Positions 7,257-16,664 are shown, counted from the stretch's first letter. The stretch is DNA of 64,000 bases from JAMXLG01 sp963765935 (GCA_963765935.1 CAVXXX010000001.1:372001-436000), one strand, 5' to 3'. The notes: generated by a model not told the origin, from the letters alone. Translations and numbers: made by a program.

Positions 7257-9457
7257 GTTTCTTCGTTGCGAAGGACGCGCGGTGGTTCGAATGCCGTGAC
7301 CCGTCGGCATCGGCAGCCGTGCTCGTGCGCCTTCGCCGCCACGCTGCCGTCATGGTTGCTTTTCTCGCGGCGGCAACGGTTTGGTATGCGGCCAACGTCG
7401 CGATCGGCGCCGTAAGCATTGCGCGTACGGACGGAACGATCGTAACGCCCGGCGTCCTCAGAACGGCAACAATTGCGCGCGATGGGCGCGGCGTTCCGCA
7501 TATCGCGGCGGCAACGCTTCACGATCTCTTCTTCGCACAAGGGTTTGCCGAAGCATCGGACCGGCTATTTCAAATGGACTTGGCGCGCCGGTACGCATAC
7601 GGCCGTTTGAGCGAAGTTTTCGGTGCACGCGCGTTGCCGCGAGACGAAGAGATGCGCGCCATCGACATCGCGGGAATCGCGCATCGTCAATGGCTTGCTG
7701 CGGATCCAACCACGCGTCGTGCACTCGATGCGTTCAGCGCGGGCGCGAACGCGGCGATACGGACACAACCGCTCCCGGTCGAGTTTCGCATGTTGCTGTA
7801 CCATCCGCGAGCGTGGGCACCCGAAGATTCTATCGCGGTCGCTACGATGGCGGCGCTGGAATTGAGCGATTCATGGCAAGATGTGCTCGCCCGCGACGAA
7901 GCATGGCATAAGCTTGGCGCGGCATGTTACGCCAAGCAGTTTCCGCTCTCCGATCCGCGTTACGATGTTGCCGTCGACGGCACGCGCAGCGCTTCGACTT
8001 CAGGCCCTGCGCCATGCGCGAGCGACGCAATCGTCGCGCTTCATCAGTCGAAAAAAATCGGCAGCAATGCGTGGGCGGCGGGCGCCGCGCGCAGCCGCGA
8101 CCGCGGCGCACTGATTGCGAACGATCCGCACGTCGACATTTCAATTCCCGGCATCTGGTACGTACTCGACCTGCGGGCACCGGGTTTTCACGCCGCGGGC
8201 GCGACACTTCCAGGATTGCCAGGAATCGTTCTCGGACACAACGAGCGTGTTGCTTGGGCGGCAACCAACGCGCAAGTCGCGACGACGATTCTTTATCGCG
8301 GCACGTCTCATGCGCGCGCGCATGCGAGTATCGAGCGCTTCCACGTTCGATTTTCGCGCGATGTTGTGAAGAGGTATTATCGCGGGGCAATCGAGTTCTA
8401 CGTCGATGATTCAGCGGGATCGACCACGGCGGTACGATGGCCCGTGTATTGGCAGCGGCGAACGAGCATCACGACACTCCTTGCACTCGATTCTGCACGG
8501 AACATCGATGACGCCACGCGGGCGCTTGCGTCGTATGCCGGCGCACCCGAAAATTTTATCCTCGCCGATCGAACCGGCTCCGTCGCGTACCACCTCGCCG
8601 GACTCATTCCAGTGGACCCTGCATGGGGCCGCTATGCGCATCCTCTCGCAGCACTTCGCTCTGCCGTGCGGTTCGTGAACTTCGACGCCCTTCCGTCGCG
8701 CGTTCCGTCCCGAACGGCGATTGCCCTCAGCGCGAACAACAAGATGTACGGCGAGCGCTATCCATACCGGCTCTCGAGCGCGTTCGAACCGCCGTACCGC
8801 GCGGCGCGCATCGCATCGCTCTTACACGCGCGCTCGCTCTATGACGTGGCGTATTTTCGTGCGATGCAGCTCGACACGTTTTCACCGCTCGATATGGAAA
8901 TCGTGCGCGATTTGGACGCAAAGCAGTTGCGCGCGTGGAACGGCCGGTTCGATCCCGATTCTCGTCTGGCGACGGCGGCGTACGACATGAGGACCAATCT
9001 CGAATCCGAAAATACGTCCCTTGCGCTCCTCATGACGCGTCTGAGGGACCCGAAGGAACGGCGCGCGATCCGGCTCTCCGCCGAGGGAATGCTCTTCGAG
9101 AATCCGTTGTCGCGCCGCCCATGGAGTCAAGAAGGCGCTGTCGATGTCGAGCATCCGCTCTCGCCGATGTGGTACGGATTCCTGCGCGGCCGTTCGTTAC
9201 CGGGCGACGGCAGCGACTACACGATCCACCTACAAGAGACCGGATTCGCGCAAGGCTTTCGCGCGGTCTGGGACACGAGCAATTGGGATGCCGGCGGCAT
9301 TTCAGTTCCAACGGGAGAGTCCGGCGAAGTCGGCTCCCACTACTACGACGACGCCGCCGCGGCTTGGATCGCCGGCACGCTGCAACCGCTTCCGTTCTCG
9401 GCGAAATCGGTCGCGCGCAGTACGTTGCATGTCTTGACGCTGCGCCACGCCGAATAG
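7253..9457 (+). CDS. Penicillin acylase family protein (peptidase S45, Ntn hydrolase)
   Basis: 734 aa from GTG 7253, overlapping the NIPSNAP stop. There is a transmembrane or signal segment at residues about 31-55. The alpha-chain region has RDGRGVPHIAA and ASDRLFQMDLARRYAYGRLSE, typical of S45. The likely autocatalytic cleavage point is Gly270-Ser271 in KKIGSNAWA, making Ser271 the N-terminal nucleophile of the beta chain. The region after it (IANDPHVDISIPGIWY, LPGLPGIVLGHNERVAW) matches the family closely. The enzyme should hydrolyse an amide, perhaps a quorum-sensing lactone, antibiotic side chain or acyl peptide. The substrate is unknown. Confidence 0.93.
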   Translation: MSFFVAKDARWFECRDPSASAAVLVRLRRHAAVMVAFLAAATVWYAANVAIGAVSIARTDGTIVTPGVLRTATIARDGRGVPHIAAATLHDLFFAQGFAEASDRLFQMDLARRYAYGRLSEVFGARALPRDEEMRAIDIAGIAHRQWLAADPTTRRALDAFSAGANAAIRTQPLPVEFRMLLYHPRAWAPEDSIAVATMAALELSDSWQDVLARDEAWHKLGAACYAKQFPLSDPRYDVAVDGTRSASTSGPAPCASDAIVALHQSKKIGSNAWAAGAARSRDRGALIANDPHVDISIPGIWYVLDLRAPGFHAAGATLPGLPGIVLGHNERVAWAATNAQVATTILYRGTSHARAHASIERFHVRFSRDVVKRYYRGAIEFYVDDSAGSTTAVRWPVYWQRRTSITTLLALDSARNIDDATRALASYAGAPENFILADRTGSVAYHLAGLIPVDPAWGRYAHPLAALRSAVRFVNFDALPSRVPSRTAIALSANNKMYGERYPYRLSSAFEPPYRAARIASLLHARSLYDVAYFRAMQLDTFSPLDMEIVRDLDAKQLRAWNGRFDPDSRLATAAYDMRTNLESENTSLALLMTRLRDPKERRAIRLSAEGMLFENPLSRRPWSQEGAVDVEHPLSPMWYGFLRGRSLPGDGSDYTIHLQETGFAQGFRAVWDTSNWDAGGISVPTGESGEVGSHYYDDAAAAWIAGTLQPLPFSAKSVARSTLHVLTLRHAE

Positions 9458-9464
9458 AGCGCTT

Positions 9465-10478
9465 ATGCTCCTACTCGGTATCGAGACCTCATGCGATGAT
9501 ACGGCGACCGCCGTCGTTCGCGATGGCCGCGCCGTGCTTTCGAGCGTTTCGACGAATCAAGATGAATTCCACGCGAAATACGGTGGAATCGTTCCCGAAA
9601 TCGCGAGCCGGCAACACGTCGCGCTGCTCTCGGCAGCAGTTGACGACGCGCTCGGACGCGCCGGCACGACGCTGGAAGAAATTGACGGCATCGCCGTGAC
9701 GCGCGGGCCGGGTTTGATCGGAAGTCTCGTCGTCGGCGTTGCCGCGGCAAAAGCGCTTGCGTTTGCGCTCGACAAACCGCTCTATGCCGTCAATCATTTA
9801 CACGGACACATCTTCGCGGCGTTTCTCGATCGCGCCGAACCGATTCCCTTTCCGTTTTTGGCGCTGCTCGTTTCGGGCGGCCATTCACAACTCGTCGAAG
9901 TGCATTCCGCGATCGACATGCGGATCATCGGACGCACCCGCGACGATGCTGCCGGTGAAGCGTACGATAAAACCGCGCGCCTTTTGGGGCTAGGTTACCC
10001 CGGTGGTCCGCAACTCGATAAACTTGCGCGCGAGGGCAATCCCAAAGCGTTTGCGTTTCCACGCCATCGTCCCGATCCCGGAACGCTTGACCTTTCATTT
10101 TCCGGACTAAAAACATCGGTACGCTACTTTCTTGAATCGGACGAAGGCCGGCGCGCGAAGCGTGAAGATGTCGCCGCATCGTTTCAAGCTGCCGTCGTCG
10201 ACGTACTGATCGCACGCGTCACGCGCGCTTTCGAAGGCGCCGATTACGAGGCAATTGTTCTTTCGGGCGGCGTCGCAGCAAATTCCGCACTGCAAAACGC
10301 CATCGTTACGTGGAGTCGCAAGCGCAACATTCCCGCGTTCGTGCCGCCTCCGAAATACTGCACGGACAACGCTGCGATGATCGCGGCGGCGGCGTATTTT
10401 CAGCAGGATGCCGTGGAAGTCGATCCGCTGAGCCTTTCCGCGGATCCGAATCTGCCGTTCGCACTGATCGCTGCTTAA
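9465..10478 (+). CDS. tsaD: tRNA N6-adenosine threonylcarbamoyltransferase TsaD
   Basis: 337 aa, the normal length. It transfers the threonylcarbamoyl group from TC-AMP to A37 of ANN-decoding tRNAs in the TsaBDE complex. The sequence opens LLLGIETSCDDTATAVV and has the metal-binding HLHGH motif (NHLHGHIFAAF), LALLVSGGHSQLVEV, and the late VVLSGGVAANSAL-like segment (EAIVLSGGVAANSALQ). It starts 7 bp after the penicillin acylase stop, so it may be co-transcribed with it by chance. This is a housekeeping gene. Confidence 0.97.
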   Translation: MLLLGIETSCDDTATAVVRDGRAVLSSVSTNQDEFHAKYGGIVPEIASRQHVALLSAAVDDALGRAGTTLEEIDGIAVTRGPGLIGSLVVGVAAAKALAFALDKPLYAVNHLHGHIFAAFLDRAEPIPFPFLALLVSGGHSQLVEVHSAIDMRIIGRTRDDAAGEAYDKTARLLGLGYPGGPQLDKLAREGNPKAFAFPRHRPDPGTLDLSFSGLKTSVRYFLESDEGRRAKREDVAASFQAAVVDVLIARVTRAFEGADYEAIVLSGGVAANSALQNAIVTWSRKRNIPAFVPPPKYCTDNAAMIAAAAYFQQDAVEVDPLSLSADPNLPFALIAA

Positions 10479-10523
10479 GACGTTCAGGCCGGGTCTTGGT
10501 GCTTCCGCCCCTCGCAGGCAACC

Positions 10524-13499
10524 GTGCGGTTCACTACGCTGTTGCTCATGCGAGCAGAGATTTTTCGTTGCGCCGCATTTACGGCAATCTGTTTCATCGT
10601 TACCGGGTGTGGCGGGCATGGAAAATCGGCGCTCTTGCCTTCGGCGCCGGGATCCGCACGCACCCATGCGGACGCGGCCGCATCGTACGCTTCTCTCATC
10701 CTTGGTGACGGCGCAACCGCCTACTATCGGCTCGATGACACCGGAACGGCGGCCCTAGATAGCGGTCCAAATCACTTCAACGGAACCGTCGGATCGTCGG
10801 TTACCGAGAGCGTCGCAGGGCTTATCATGGGGACCGATACGGCGATGCAATTTACCGGAACCAAAGGCCTCGCGGGTACGGTAAGCGTTCCCCGCACTTC
10901 TGCGCTCGAGCCGGCCGCCAAAGTGACGCTGGAAGCATGGGTTCGTTTCTCGACGATTCCCACGTCGTGGACCTGCATCACGTCGTACGGCAGCGACAAC
11001 GCCGCGGCGCCATACATGCTCGCGTTTCAATATACCGGTAAACCGTACGCGTCATTTTCTACCAGTGCCGGAACGCTCGACGTCATCGCACCAACGGCGC
11101 TCGCACCGAACACCACATACCATCTCGTGGGAACGTATGACGGAACGACGGGCAATCTCTATGTCAACGGCGTCCTCGCCGCGACCGGTACGAAATCCGG
11201 AACGCTCAACGATTACTACGGAACGTACGGCTTCTCAATCGGCAACGACGCGCAACAAGACGATCCGCCGTTCAACGGAACGATCGATGAAGTCGCGGTG
11301 TATGCAGGCACCGTGCTGAGCGCTGCGCAGATTCAAAATCATTATACCGCGGGCACAACCGCCGCAACACCACCCCCAACGCCGACTCCCATTCCCACGC
11401 CGACGCCGATGCAAAGCGCCTCGTATACGACGACGATCCTCAACGATGCGCCGACCGCATACTATCATCTCGACGATACCGCAACGACGGCCAACGATGC
11501 ATCCGGACACGGCCTGAACGGCACGATCGGCTCATCGATCGCCAAAGGCATTACCGGACTCATTCCCTCCATGAGTGACACGGCAATGACGCTCCCCGGA
11601 CAAGCCACGTCGGCCGGAACGATCGCGTTTCCATCGAGCTCACTTCTTACGCCAACGTCGGCAGTCACGATCGAAGCATGGCTTCGATTCTCCGCAATCC
11701 CGACCGCATTTACGTTCGTGACCGGATACGGAAGCGATAATTCGGAATCGCCGTACGGGCTCGCGTTCCAAGCCGGCGGAAAGATCGCCGGGCAATTCGC
11801 GTTGAGCAGCGGAAGTTTGGAGATCGGTTCATCGACAAACCTTGCGCCGAACACAACATACTATGTCGTCGCAACGTATGACGGCTCAACGGGACGCATC
11901 TACGTCAACGGAACGCAAACGGGAAGCGCAACAAAGACGGGCACGTTCACGAACTACCAATCCGCCTACGGATTCTCCATCGGCGATGACGCCCAACGAG
12001 TCGATCCCGCATTCAACGGTACCGTCGACGAAGTCGCGGTGTACGCGGGACGAGCGTTGACCCCCACGCAAATTCAAACGCACTACAACGCCGGACTGAA
12101 CGGCGGACCGCCGCCCACACCCACGCCGACGCCCGGGGCTGGCATCGATTGGCCGCAATCCGCGTTCGACTTGCAACGAACCGGTTATAACCCGAACGAA
12201 ACCAAACTGGGCGCGGCAAACGTCTCCGGATTGCACGCTTTGTGGCCGTCTGCGTTTAGTGCGGGCGGCGAAGTTGGCGAACCGGTCTACGCCGCCAACG
12301 TCGCGGTCAACGGCTCGAACCTCAATCTCCTCGTCGTCAACGGCGCAAGCGGACACGCGTACGCGCTCAATGCCGATACGGGATCGCTCGTGTGGACATC
12401 GCCGGCGCTTGGGACATCATCAAACAGCTGCAACGGCTCATCATTTACCTTCGGGCCGTACGGTGCACCGGCGCTCGATCGCGCTCGCAACCGTGTCTAT
12501 CTTCCCGACGGCGCCGCCAACGTGCATGCGATCAATCTTTCAACCGGTGCGGAACTTTCCGGATGGCCCATCAGCGTCGCAAGCCCAGCGAATCTCAATT
12601 TTATCGAAGCCGCGGTAACATACAATCCCGCGAACGGGTATCTTTACGCGGAAACATCCTCAACGTGCGATCTCTCACCGTGGTATGGAAGAATCGTCGC
12701 GATCAACACCGCAGGTCCGTCGCTCCTCAACACGTTCTATCCAACCCAAGGCCAAAGCGGCGGCGGCATTTGGGGCTTCGGCGGTGCGTCAATCGATCCG
12801 GCGACGAACAACGTCTTCGTTGCAACCGGAAACGCCGACACGACGACGCAGCCGAATCAAGCGCTGGACTACGCAGAGCAGATCGTCGAACTTTCGCCCG
12901 ACGCGGGAACCGTCATCGCGCATAGCTATGCCACGTTACCTCCAGGGTCGGACTCCGATTACGGCGGAACCCCGATGCTCTTTACCCCGCCGGGATGCAA
13001 CGAAATGCTTGCGGCCGTCAATAAATCGGGACTCTTCGTTCTTTATGACGTGAGCACAATCAATAACGGCCCGAAGCAGACAATTCAAATGTCGATCGCC
13101 ACGGATAACGGTGATTTCATCGGCATCCCGGCATACGACCCGGCAACAAACGACGTTTACGTCGGCCTGCCCGCAACCGAAGGCATCTACAGACCGGGAC
13201 TCGGAGCATTCTCACTCAACAACTGCATGCTCAATCCGACGCCGGTATGGAATGCGACGTTCGGTGAAGACGGCGCCACGACGACGGACGATACGCTGCG
13301 CTCCCAAATCTCGATCGCAAACGGCGTCGTCTATGTGGACGATTACAACAAAGGCGTCGCCTACGCGTTCAACGCATTGTCGGGTGCGCAGTTGTGGTCC
13401 ACAACGCTGAGCGGCATGGGCGTCGTCGGACCCATTGTGGTCAACGGACATCTCTATACGAGCGACATCAAAGGACAAGTTCGCGCGTGGACGCCATAG
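10524..13499 (+). CDS. Large lipoprotein: two LamG domains plus a PQQ-like beta-propeller
   Basis: 991 aa from GTG 10524; ATG 10548 gives a more standard lipoprotein signal. The lipobox is FIVTGCGG. Two LamG (concanavalin-like) domains repeat with nearly the same motifs: YYRLDDTGTAALDSGPNHFNG and YHLDDTATTANDASGHGLNG, each ending in FSIGNDAQ/FSIGDDAQ and VDEVAVYAG. Each is followed by a PTPTP linker. From about residue 540 a PQQ-like propeller follows (DWPQSAFDLQRTGYNPNE, ALNADTGSLVWTSPAL, GAQLWSTTLSG). It is likely a surface glycan- or matrix-binding protein. No catalytic motif was recognised. Confidence 0.85.
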   Translation: MRFTTLLLMRAEIFRCAAFTAICFIVTGCGGHGKSALLPSAPGSARTHADAAASYASLILGDGATAYYRLDDTGTAALDSGPNHFNGTVGSSVTESVAGLIMGTDTAMQFTGTKGLAGTVSVPRTSALEPAAKVTLEAWVRFSTIPTSWTCITSYGSDNAAAPYMLAFQYTGKPYASFSTSAGTLDVIAPTALAPNTTYHLVGTYDGTTGNLYVNGVLAATGTKSGTLNDYYGTYGFSIGNDAQQDDPPFNGTIDEVAVYAGTVLSAAQIQNHYTAGTTAATPPPTPTPIPTPTPMQSASYTTTILNDAPTAYYHLDDTATTANDASGHGLNGTIGSSIAKGITGLIPSMSDTAMTLPGQATSAGTIAFPSSSLLTPTSAVTIEAWLRFSAIPTAFTFVTGYGSDNSESPYGLAFQAGGKIAGQFALSSGSLEIGSSTNLAPNTTYYVVATYDGSTGRIYVNGTQTGSATKTGTFTNYQSAYGFSIGDDAQRVDPAFNGTVDEVAVYAGRALTPTQIQTHYNAGLNGGPPPTPTPTPGAGIDWPQSAFDLQRTGYNPNETKLGAANVSGLHALWPSAFSAGGEVGEPVYAANVAVNGSNLNLLVVNGASGHAYALNADTGSLVWTSPALGTSSNSCNGSSFTFGPYGAPALDRARNRVYLPDGAANVHAINLSTGAELSGWPISVASPANLNFIEAAVTYNPANGYLYAETSSTCDLSPWYGRIVAINTAGPSLLNTFYPTQGQSGGGIWGFGGASIDPATNNVFVATGNADTTTQPNQALDYAEQIVELSPDAGTVIAHSYATLPPGSDSDYGGTPMLFTPPGCNEMLAAVNKSGLFVLYDVSTINNGPKQTIQMSIATDNGDFIGIPAYDPATNDVYVGLPATEGIYRPGLGAFSLNNCMLNPTPVWNATFGEDGATTTDDTLRSQISIANGVVYVDDYNKGVAYAFNALSGAQLWSTTLSGMGVVGPIVVNGHLYTSDIKGQVRAWTP

Positions 13500-13516
13500 A
13501 TGGTATACCTAGAAGC

Positions 13517-13984
13517 ATGATGACGCTACGCGCAGCATTGATCGCAATGGGTATAGCAGCCGTGCCACTGCTTGCTCTCGCCCAAACGCTCCCCCAATCG
13601 ACGCAAGACCGGCAGCAAATTCAGAACCTTCAATTCCAAGCGAACTTGCCGGGCACGAGCGCTGCGGATCGCGCGCAAATCGAACGGCAGATCACGCAAC
13701 TGCAATATCAAATCAACACGCGTTCGCCGATCGAACCGATGCCGACGCTGACGCCGGGATGGAACGGCGGCGTTCTCACAAGCGGCAACCTGCCGCAGTT
13801 GAGTGCGAATCCTACGATCGCGCCCATCACGCCGACGATTTACGGATCGTGTGACGGCGATCGCGCGGTGATCGCGTACCTCAATCAGGAGCTACAATTA
13901 GCGAGCACGAGCCGCCAAGAACGAATCTACGACAGCAATCAGAAAGCGCAGATCGAGAAGGACCTGCGCGCGAAGGGCTGTTAG
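13517..13984 (+). CDS. Secreted hypothetical protein
   Basis: 155 aa. The N-terminal signal peptide (MMTLRAALIAMGIAAVPLLALAQ) probably ends at the ALAQ cleavage site. The mature part has a Gln-rich amphipathic segment (DRQQIQNLQFQANLPGTSAADRA), a Pro/Thr-rich middle and a C-terminal helix with two Cys (YGSCDGD and the terminal KGC), which might form a disulfide. I recognise no family. It starts 17 bp after the LamG-PQQ gene, so the two may be expressed together. Its stop overlaps the stop of the convergent small gene by 4 bp. Confidence 0.65.
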   Translation: MMTLRAALIAMGIAAVPLLALAQTLPQSTQDRQQIQNLQFQANLPGTSAADRAQIERQITQLQYQINTRSPIEPMPTLTPGWNGGVLTSGNLPQLSANPTIAPITPTIYGSCDGDRAVIAYLNQELQLASTSRQERIYDSNQKAQIEKDLRAKGC

Positions 13985-14181
13985 CGCTTCTGGTTCGGTA
14001 GCCGCCCGGAGCGGTGTTCCTCGGCCGGCGTCTCGTTCTGATGCGCCGCCAGGTCCGCGCCTTTTTCAGATCCGTGGTCCGCTTTTTCTAGATCGTTGAC
14101 CGCGGCCAGCCGCTGGCGCTCGCGTTCCTGCGCCTCTTCTTTGATCCTGAGGGCTTCCGGTTTTTCACGTTCGTCGCTCAT
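13981..14181 (-). CDS. Small charged hypothetical protein
   Basis: 66 aa from the ATG at 14181, which has AAGG about five bases upstream on this strand. A longer start at 14232 exists but adds an unlikely segment. The product is soluble and strongly charged: SDEREKPEALRIKEEAQERE is predicted helical and the tail is polar and unstructured. There are no cysteines, signal peptide or membrane segment. I recognise no family. Such small acidic/basic helical proteins are often stress proteins, but that is only a guess. It is convergent with the secreted protein gene. Confidence 0.5.
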   Translation of the reverse strand: MSDEREKPEALRIKEEAQERERQRLAAVNDLEKADHGSEKGADLAAHQNETPAEEHRSGRLPNQKR

Positions 14182-14263
14182 CTGAACCTTATGGCCCTGT
14201 AGGCGCCAGACAAAACGCCCGATACATATCAACGTACCGCTCGCTTAAGAAGAGGCTGTTTCG

Positions 14264-16510
14264 TTGCGTCCTTATCTCGTCATCGCGCTCTTCGCCGTTG
14301 CCGCATTCGCCGCCGCATGCGGCGGTGGTGGTCAAGGCTCTTCTTCGGCCCTTCCGACAGTCGCAGGGCCGGGTTCCACGCCGCTTCGGTATACGAACGC
14401 CAAGCTTTCGCTGAAGATTCCGGCGCAACAATCGGCATCATCGTCCCGACGCCCAGCCTACGTCTCACCGAACACCAAATCGGTGCAAATTACCGTGCAA
14501 CCCGTCCCCGCGCCGAGCGCATCGCCGTCGTCGATCCCGTCGCAGACGTTCGCGGTGACAACGCCGACGCCGTGCACGCAAAATGCCGACGGCAGTAAGA
14601 CGTGCACCTTCGATGTGCAAGCACCCTTCGGTCAAGACCGCTTCGTCATCAATACGTACAGCGTTGCAAATCCAAGCCCGTCCGATACGCCGCTAGCGAC
14701 GTTCGAAACCGGAACTATCGACGTTACACCCGGATCGACCGCGCCACCGATCAATTTCACGCTGACCGGCGTCGTTGCGACTGTCGATCTTACGATGCAG
14801 AGCCCGGATCCAAGCGTGACACCGTCAACCGAATTTTGGCCGGCAGGCACGCCGACGACGCGAATCCTCGGAATCACGCCGCGCGATTCGAGCGGAGCGG
14901 CGATCCTCACGGACACGTTCGTGTCGCCGGTCAAAGTGACGCTCAATACGACGGGCGCCGGCGTGTCGCTCTCACTCGCTTCGTCACAATGTTCGCCGGC
15001 GTCGTCGCTCAGCGGCACGACGGCAACGATCACGTGCGCAAAGGATCTGGGCGCGGTGAAGTATGCCTATGATGGCACGATCGCTTATAACTCGGCAGAT
15101 AATGTAATCGACCACATTACGTTTTCGGCGCAGCCGAATAGGACCGTTCAATCGGCGACCTTCGCGTTGTTGGGCGCCGTCATATCGCAGCCGTTCCCAA
15201 TGAGCACGACGTTCCCATACCAAATGTTCTTTTCTACGGCCGGTAACGGAACGTTCAATTACATCGCCGCGCAAACGACCGGCACGATACTCGGCACACT
15301 GGATCCATCGAATCCATCCGCTGCGCCGAACGTCGGTCTGTCGTACTATGCGTCCGGAATCACCACGTCGAGCTTCGGCGATATTTGGCTCGCCGATCAC
15401 GAAAGCAACAGCGGTAATACGACCGATACCGCGCTCCAATGCTATACGAGCATCACTGCCTCCCCACAACCGGTATCGCTGCCCAATTCAATTTCGCCCT
15501 TCGCAGTCGGCACGGACAGCAATGGCAACGTTTGGTATTTCGGACAGGATCAATCGCAATATCTGAACTGGGCCGGCTACATCATTCCGGGTTCGAACTG
15601 CGCGTACAGCTTCCCGAGCGCGCCTCCAGTTCAAATCGGATCCCAGACGGACTATCCCCAGGCAGTCGCCGCTGCACCGAACATCGGCGGAAATCCAGGA
15701 GTCTATCTGCAGTCGCAATCGAACGGAAACATCTATTACGTCAACACCGGGACGAGCAGCGCGGTGACTACACCGGTTGCGGCGCCGGGAAGTTACTACG
15801 GACAAGGACTCGCAAGTGACGGTGCTGGGAATACATATGCCGCACTCTTGGCCTTTGGTGCGCCGGCGTCAATCATTGGCGAACTTACACCGGGCGGCAC
15901 ATTGAACACGGCGACGCTCGAAAATGGAGCAAACCCGCTCGGAATATCGGTCTTCCCGTCGGCCGGAACGGCTTCGCGTCTGGCGCTTGCCGACGGGACA
16001 TCGAGTATCGACCTGGTCGATCCATCATCGGCGTTCGGCGCGACGAATCTGCAAATCGTGCCGGTCTCGTACTACGAACTATATTCCACGTTCTTCGACA
16101 AGAACGGCGATGCATGGATAGCGGGCGAGAACTCGAGCGGAGTTCCGGAGCTAACGCACGTCGTTCGCACGTCGTCATGGACAATTCTCAACAGTTCGCT
16201 ATCGGTACCGACCAACGGCGGCATCGCGAATATCGAAATCATCGAAACCGGTGATAGCGGTCCCTTCACCATCTCCAACATCTCCAATCCAAGTATTGCC
16301 GCTACTGCAGCCCCATGGCCGGGAGTCCATCATGTTATCCCATTGCAAATTAATTCGGGCGGCGGGAGCACCCTCACGTTTACCGTCACCGACGCCCATC
16401 GCCGTTCGCAAACCAAAACATACCAGCTCTCATACTATGTGTCCGGAGCGCGGCGCCATATTTCAGTCAGGATTCCGTCACGACGCGCTGCGTCGGTCCC
16501 TAGGGGTTGA
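14264..16510 (+). CDS. Lipoprotein with predicted beta-propeller (streptogramin-lyase-like repeats)
   Basis: 748 aa from TTG 14264, with AAGAAGAGG eight bases upstream. The lipobox FAAACGGGG puts the acylated Cys at 19. A Ser/Pro-rich linker and an Ig-like region (NFTLTGVVATVDLTMQS) come first. Then repeated blade-like motifs follow (SSFGDIWLADHES, GTDSNGNVWYFGQD, ASDGAGNTYAAL, FDKNGDAWIAGEN), which resemble SMP/NHL or Vgb-type propeller repeats. The C-terminus is basic. It is probably a cell-surface protein of unknown role; no active site was recognised. It ends just before the promoter of the hom leader. Confidence 0.75.
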   Translation: MRPYLVIALFAVAAFAAACGGGGQGSSSALPTVAGPGSTPLRYTNAKLSLKIPAQQSASSSRRPAYVSPNTKSVQITVQPVPAPSASPSSIPSQTFAVTTPTPCTQNADGSKTCTFDVQAPFGQDRFVINTYSVANPSPSDTPLATFETGTIDVTPGSTAPPINFTLTGVVATVDLTMQSPDPSVTPSTEFWPAGTPTTRILGITPRDSSGAAILTDTFVSPVKVTLNTTGAGVSLSLASSQCSPASSLSGTTATITCAKDLGAVKYAYDGTIAYNSADNVIDHITFSAQPNRTVQSATFALLGAVISQPFPMSTTFPYQMFFSTAGNGTFNYIAAQTTGTILGTLDPSNPSAAPNVGLSYYASGITTSSFGDIWLADHESNSGNTTDTALQCYTSITASPQPVSLPNSISPFAVGTDSNGNVWYFGQDQSQYLNWAGYIIPGSNCAYSFPSAPPVQIGSQTDYPQAVAAAPNIGGNPGVYLQSQSNGNIYYVNTGTSSAVTTPVAAPGSYYGQGLASDGAGNTYAALLAFGAPASIIGELTPGGTLNTATLENGANPLGISVFPSAGTASRLALADGTSSIDLVDPSSAFGATNLQIVPVSYYELYSTFFDKNGDAWIAGENSSGVPELTHVVRTSSWTILNSSLSVPTNGGIANIEIIETGDSGPFTISNISNPSIAATAAPWPGVHHVIPLQINSGGGSTLTFTVTDAHRRSQTKTYQLSYYVSGARRHISVRIPSRRAASVPRG

Positions 16511-16534
16511 CGTACGGCAAATGCTCGTGATAGC
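16507..16534 (+). promoter_or_regulatory. Probable promoter of the hom-metY-metX leader
   Basis: TTGACG (16507-16512) and GATAGC (16529-16534) lie 16 bp apart. The -35 is strong and the -10 is weak. Transcription would begin near 16541, only a few bases before the leader ATG at 16544, which would make the leader mRNA nearly leaderless. That fits the lack of a Shine-Dalgarno there. The promoter overlaps the last codons of the upstream gene. Confidence 0.5.
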
Positions 16535-16543
16535 CTGACCGAA

Positions 16544-16627
16544 ATGTTTACGACCACCGCCATGATGTGCCCGATGTGCTGTATGCAAATGCATGCGGCG
16601 TGGGCTGTCGTGGAGCGAACCGTGTAG
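16544..16627 (+). CDS. Leader peptide (27 aa) rich in Thr, Met and Cys codons, in front of hom
   Basis: The reading frame begins MFTTTAMMCPMCCMQMH and ends with TAG at 16625-16627. Codons 3-5 are Thr-Thr-Thr. Codons 7-16 hold five Met and three Cys, and Thr recurs at codon 26. Homoserine, made by the first structural gene, is the precursor of both Thr and Met, and the next genes make homocysteine. This is what a control peptide for ribosome stalling should look like. It is followed by a perfect terminator hairpin and overlaps two segments of the alternative folds. Alternatively the Cys/Met/His content could mark a tiny metal-binding peptide, but the position and RNA folds favour attenuation. 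Confidence 0.7.
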   Translation: MFTTTAMMCPMCCMQMHAAWAVVERTV

Positions 16628-16664
16628 TAAACGGACAATATGATCGCAGACGACGCCCCTCGCC
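16551..16664 (+). promoter_or_regulatory. Alternative RNA pairings of the hom attenuator (segments 1, 2 and 3)
   Basis: Segment 2 (16597-16610, GGCGTGGGCTGTCG) can pair with the 5' arm of the terminator, segment 3 (16651-16664), with 12 of 14 positions paired including one G-U. This would be the antiterminator. Segment 1 (16551-16561, on the Thr codons) can pair with segment 2 through CGAC/GTCG, CAC/GTG and GCC/GGC with small bulges. This would act as an anti-antiterminator when no ribosome is stalled. A ribosome paused on codons 3-14 would disrupt 1:2 and leave segment 2 free. Pairings were found by eye and not scored. Confidence 0.6.
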
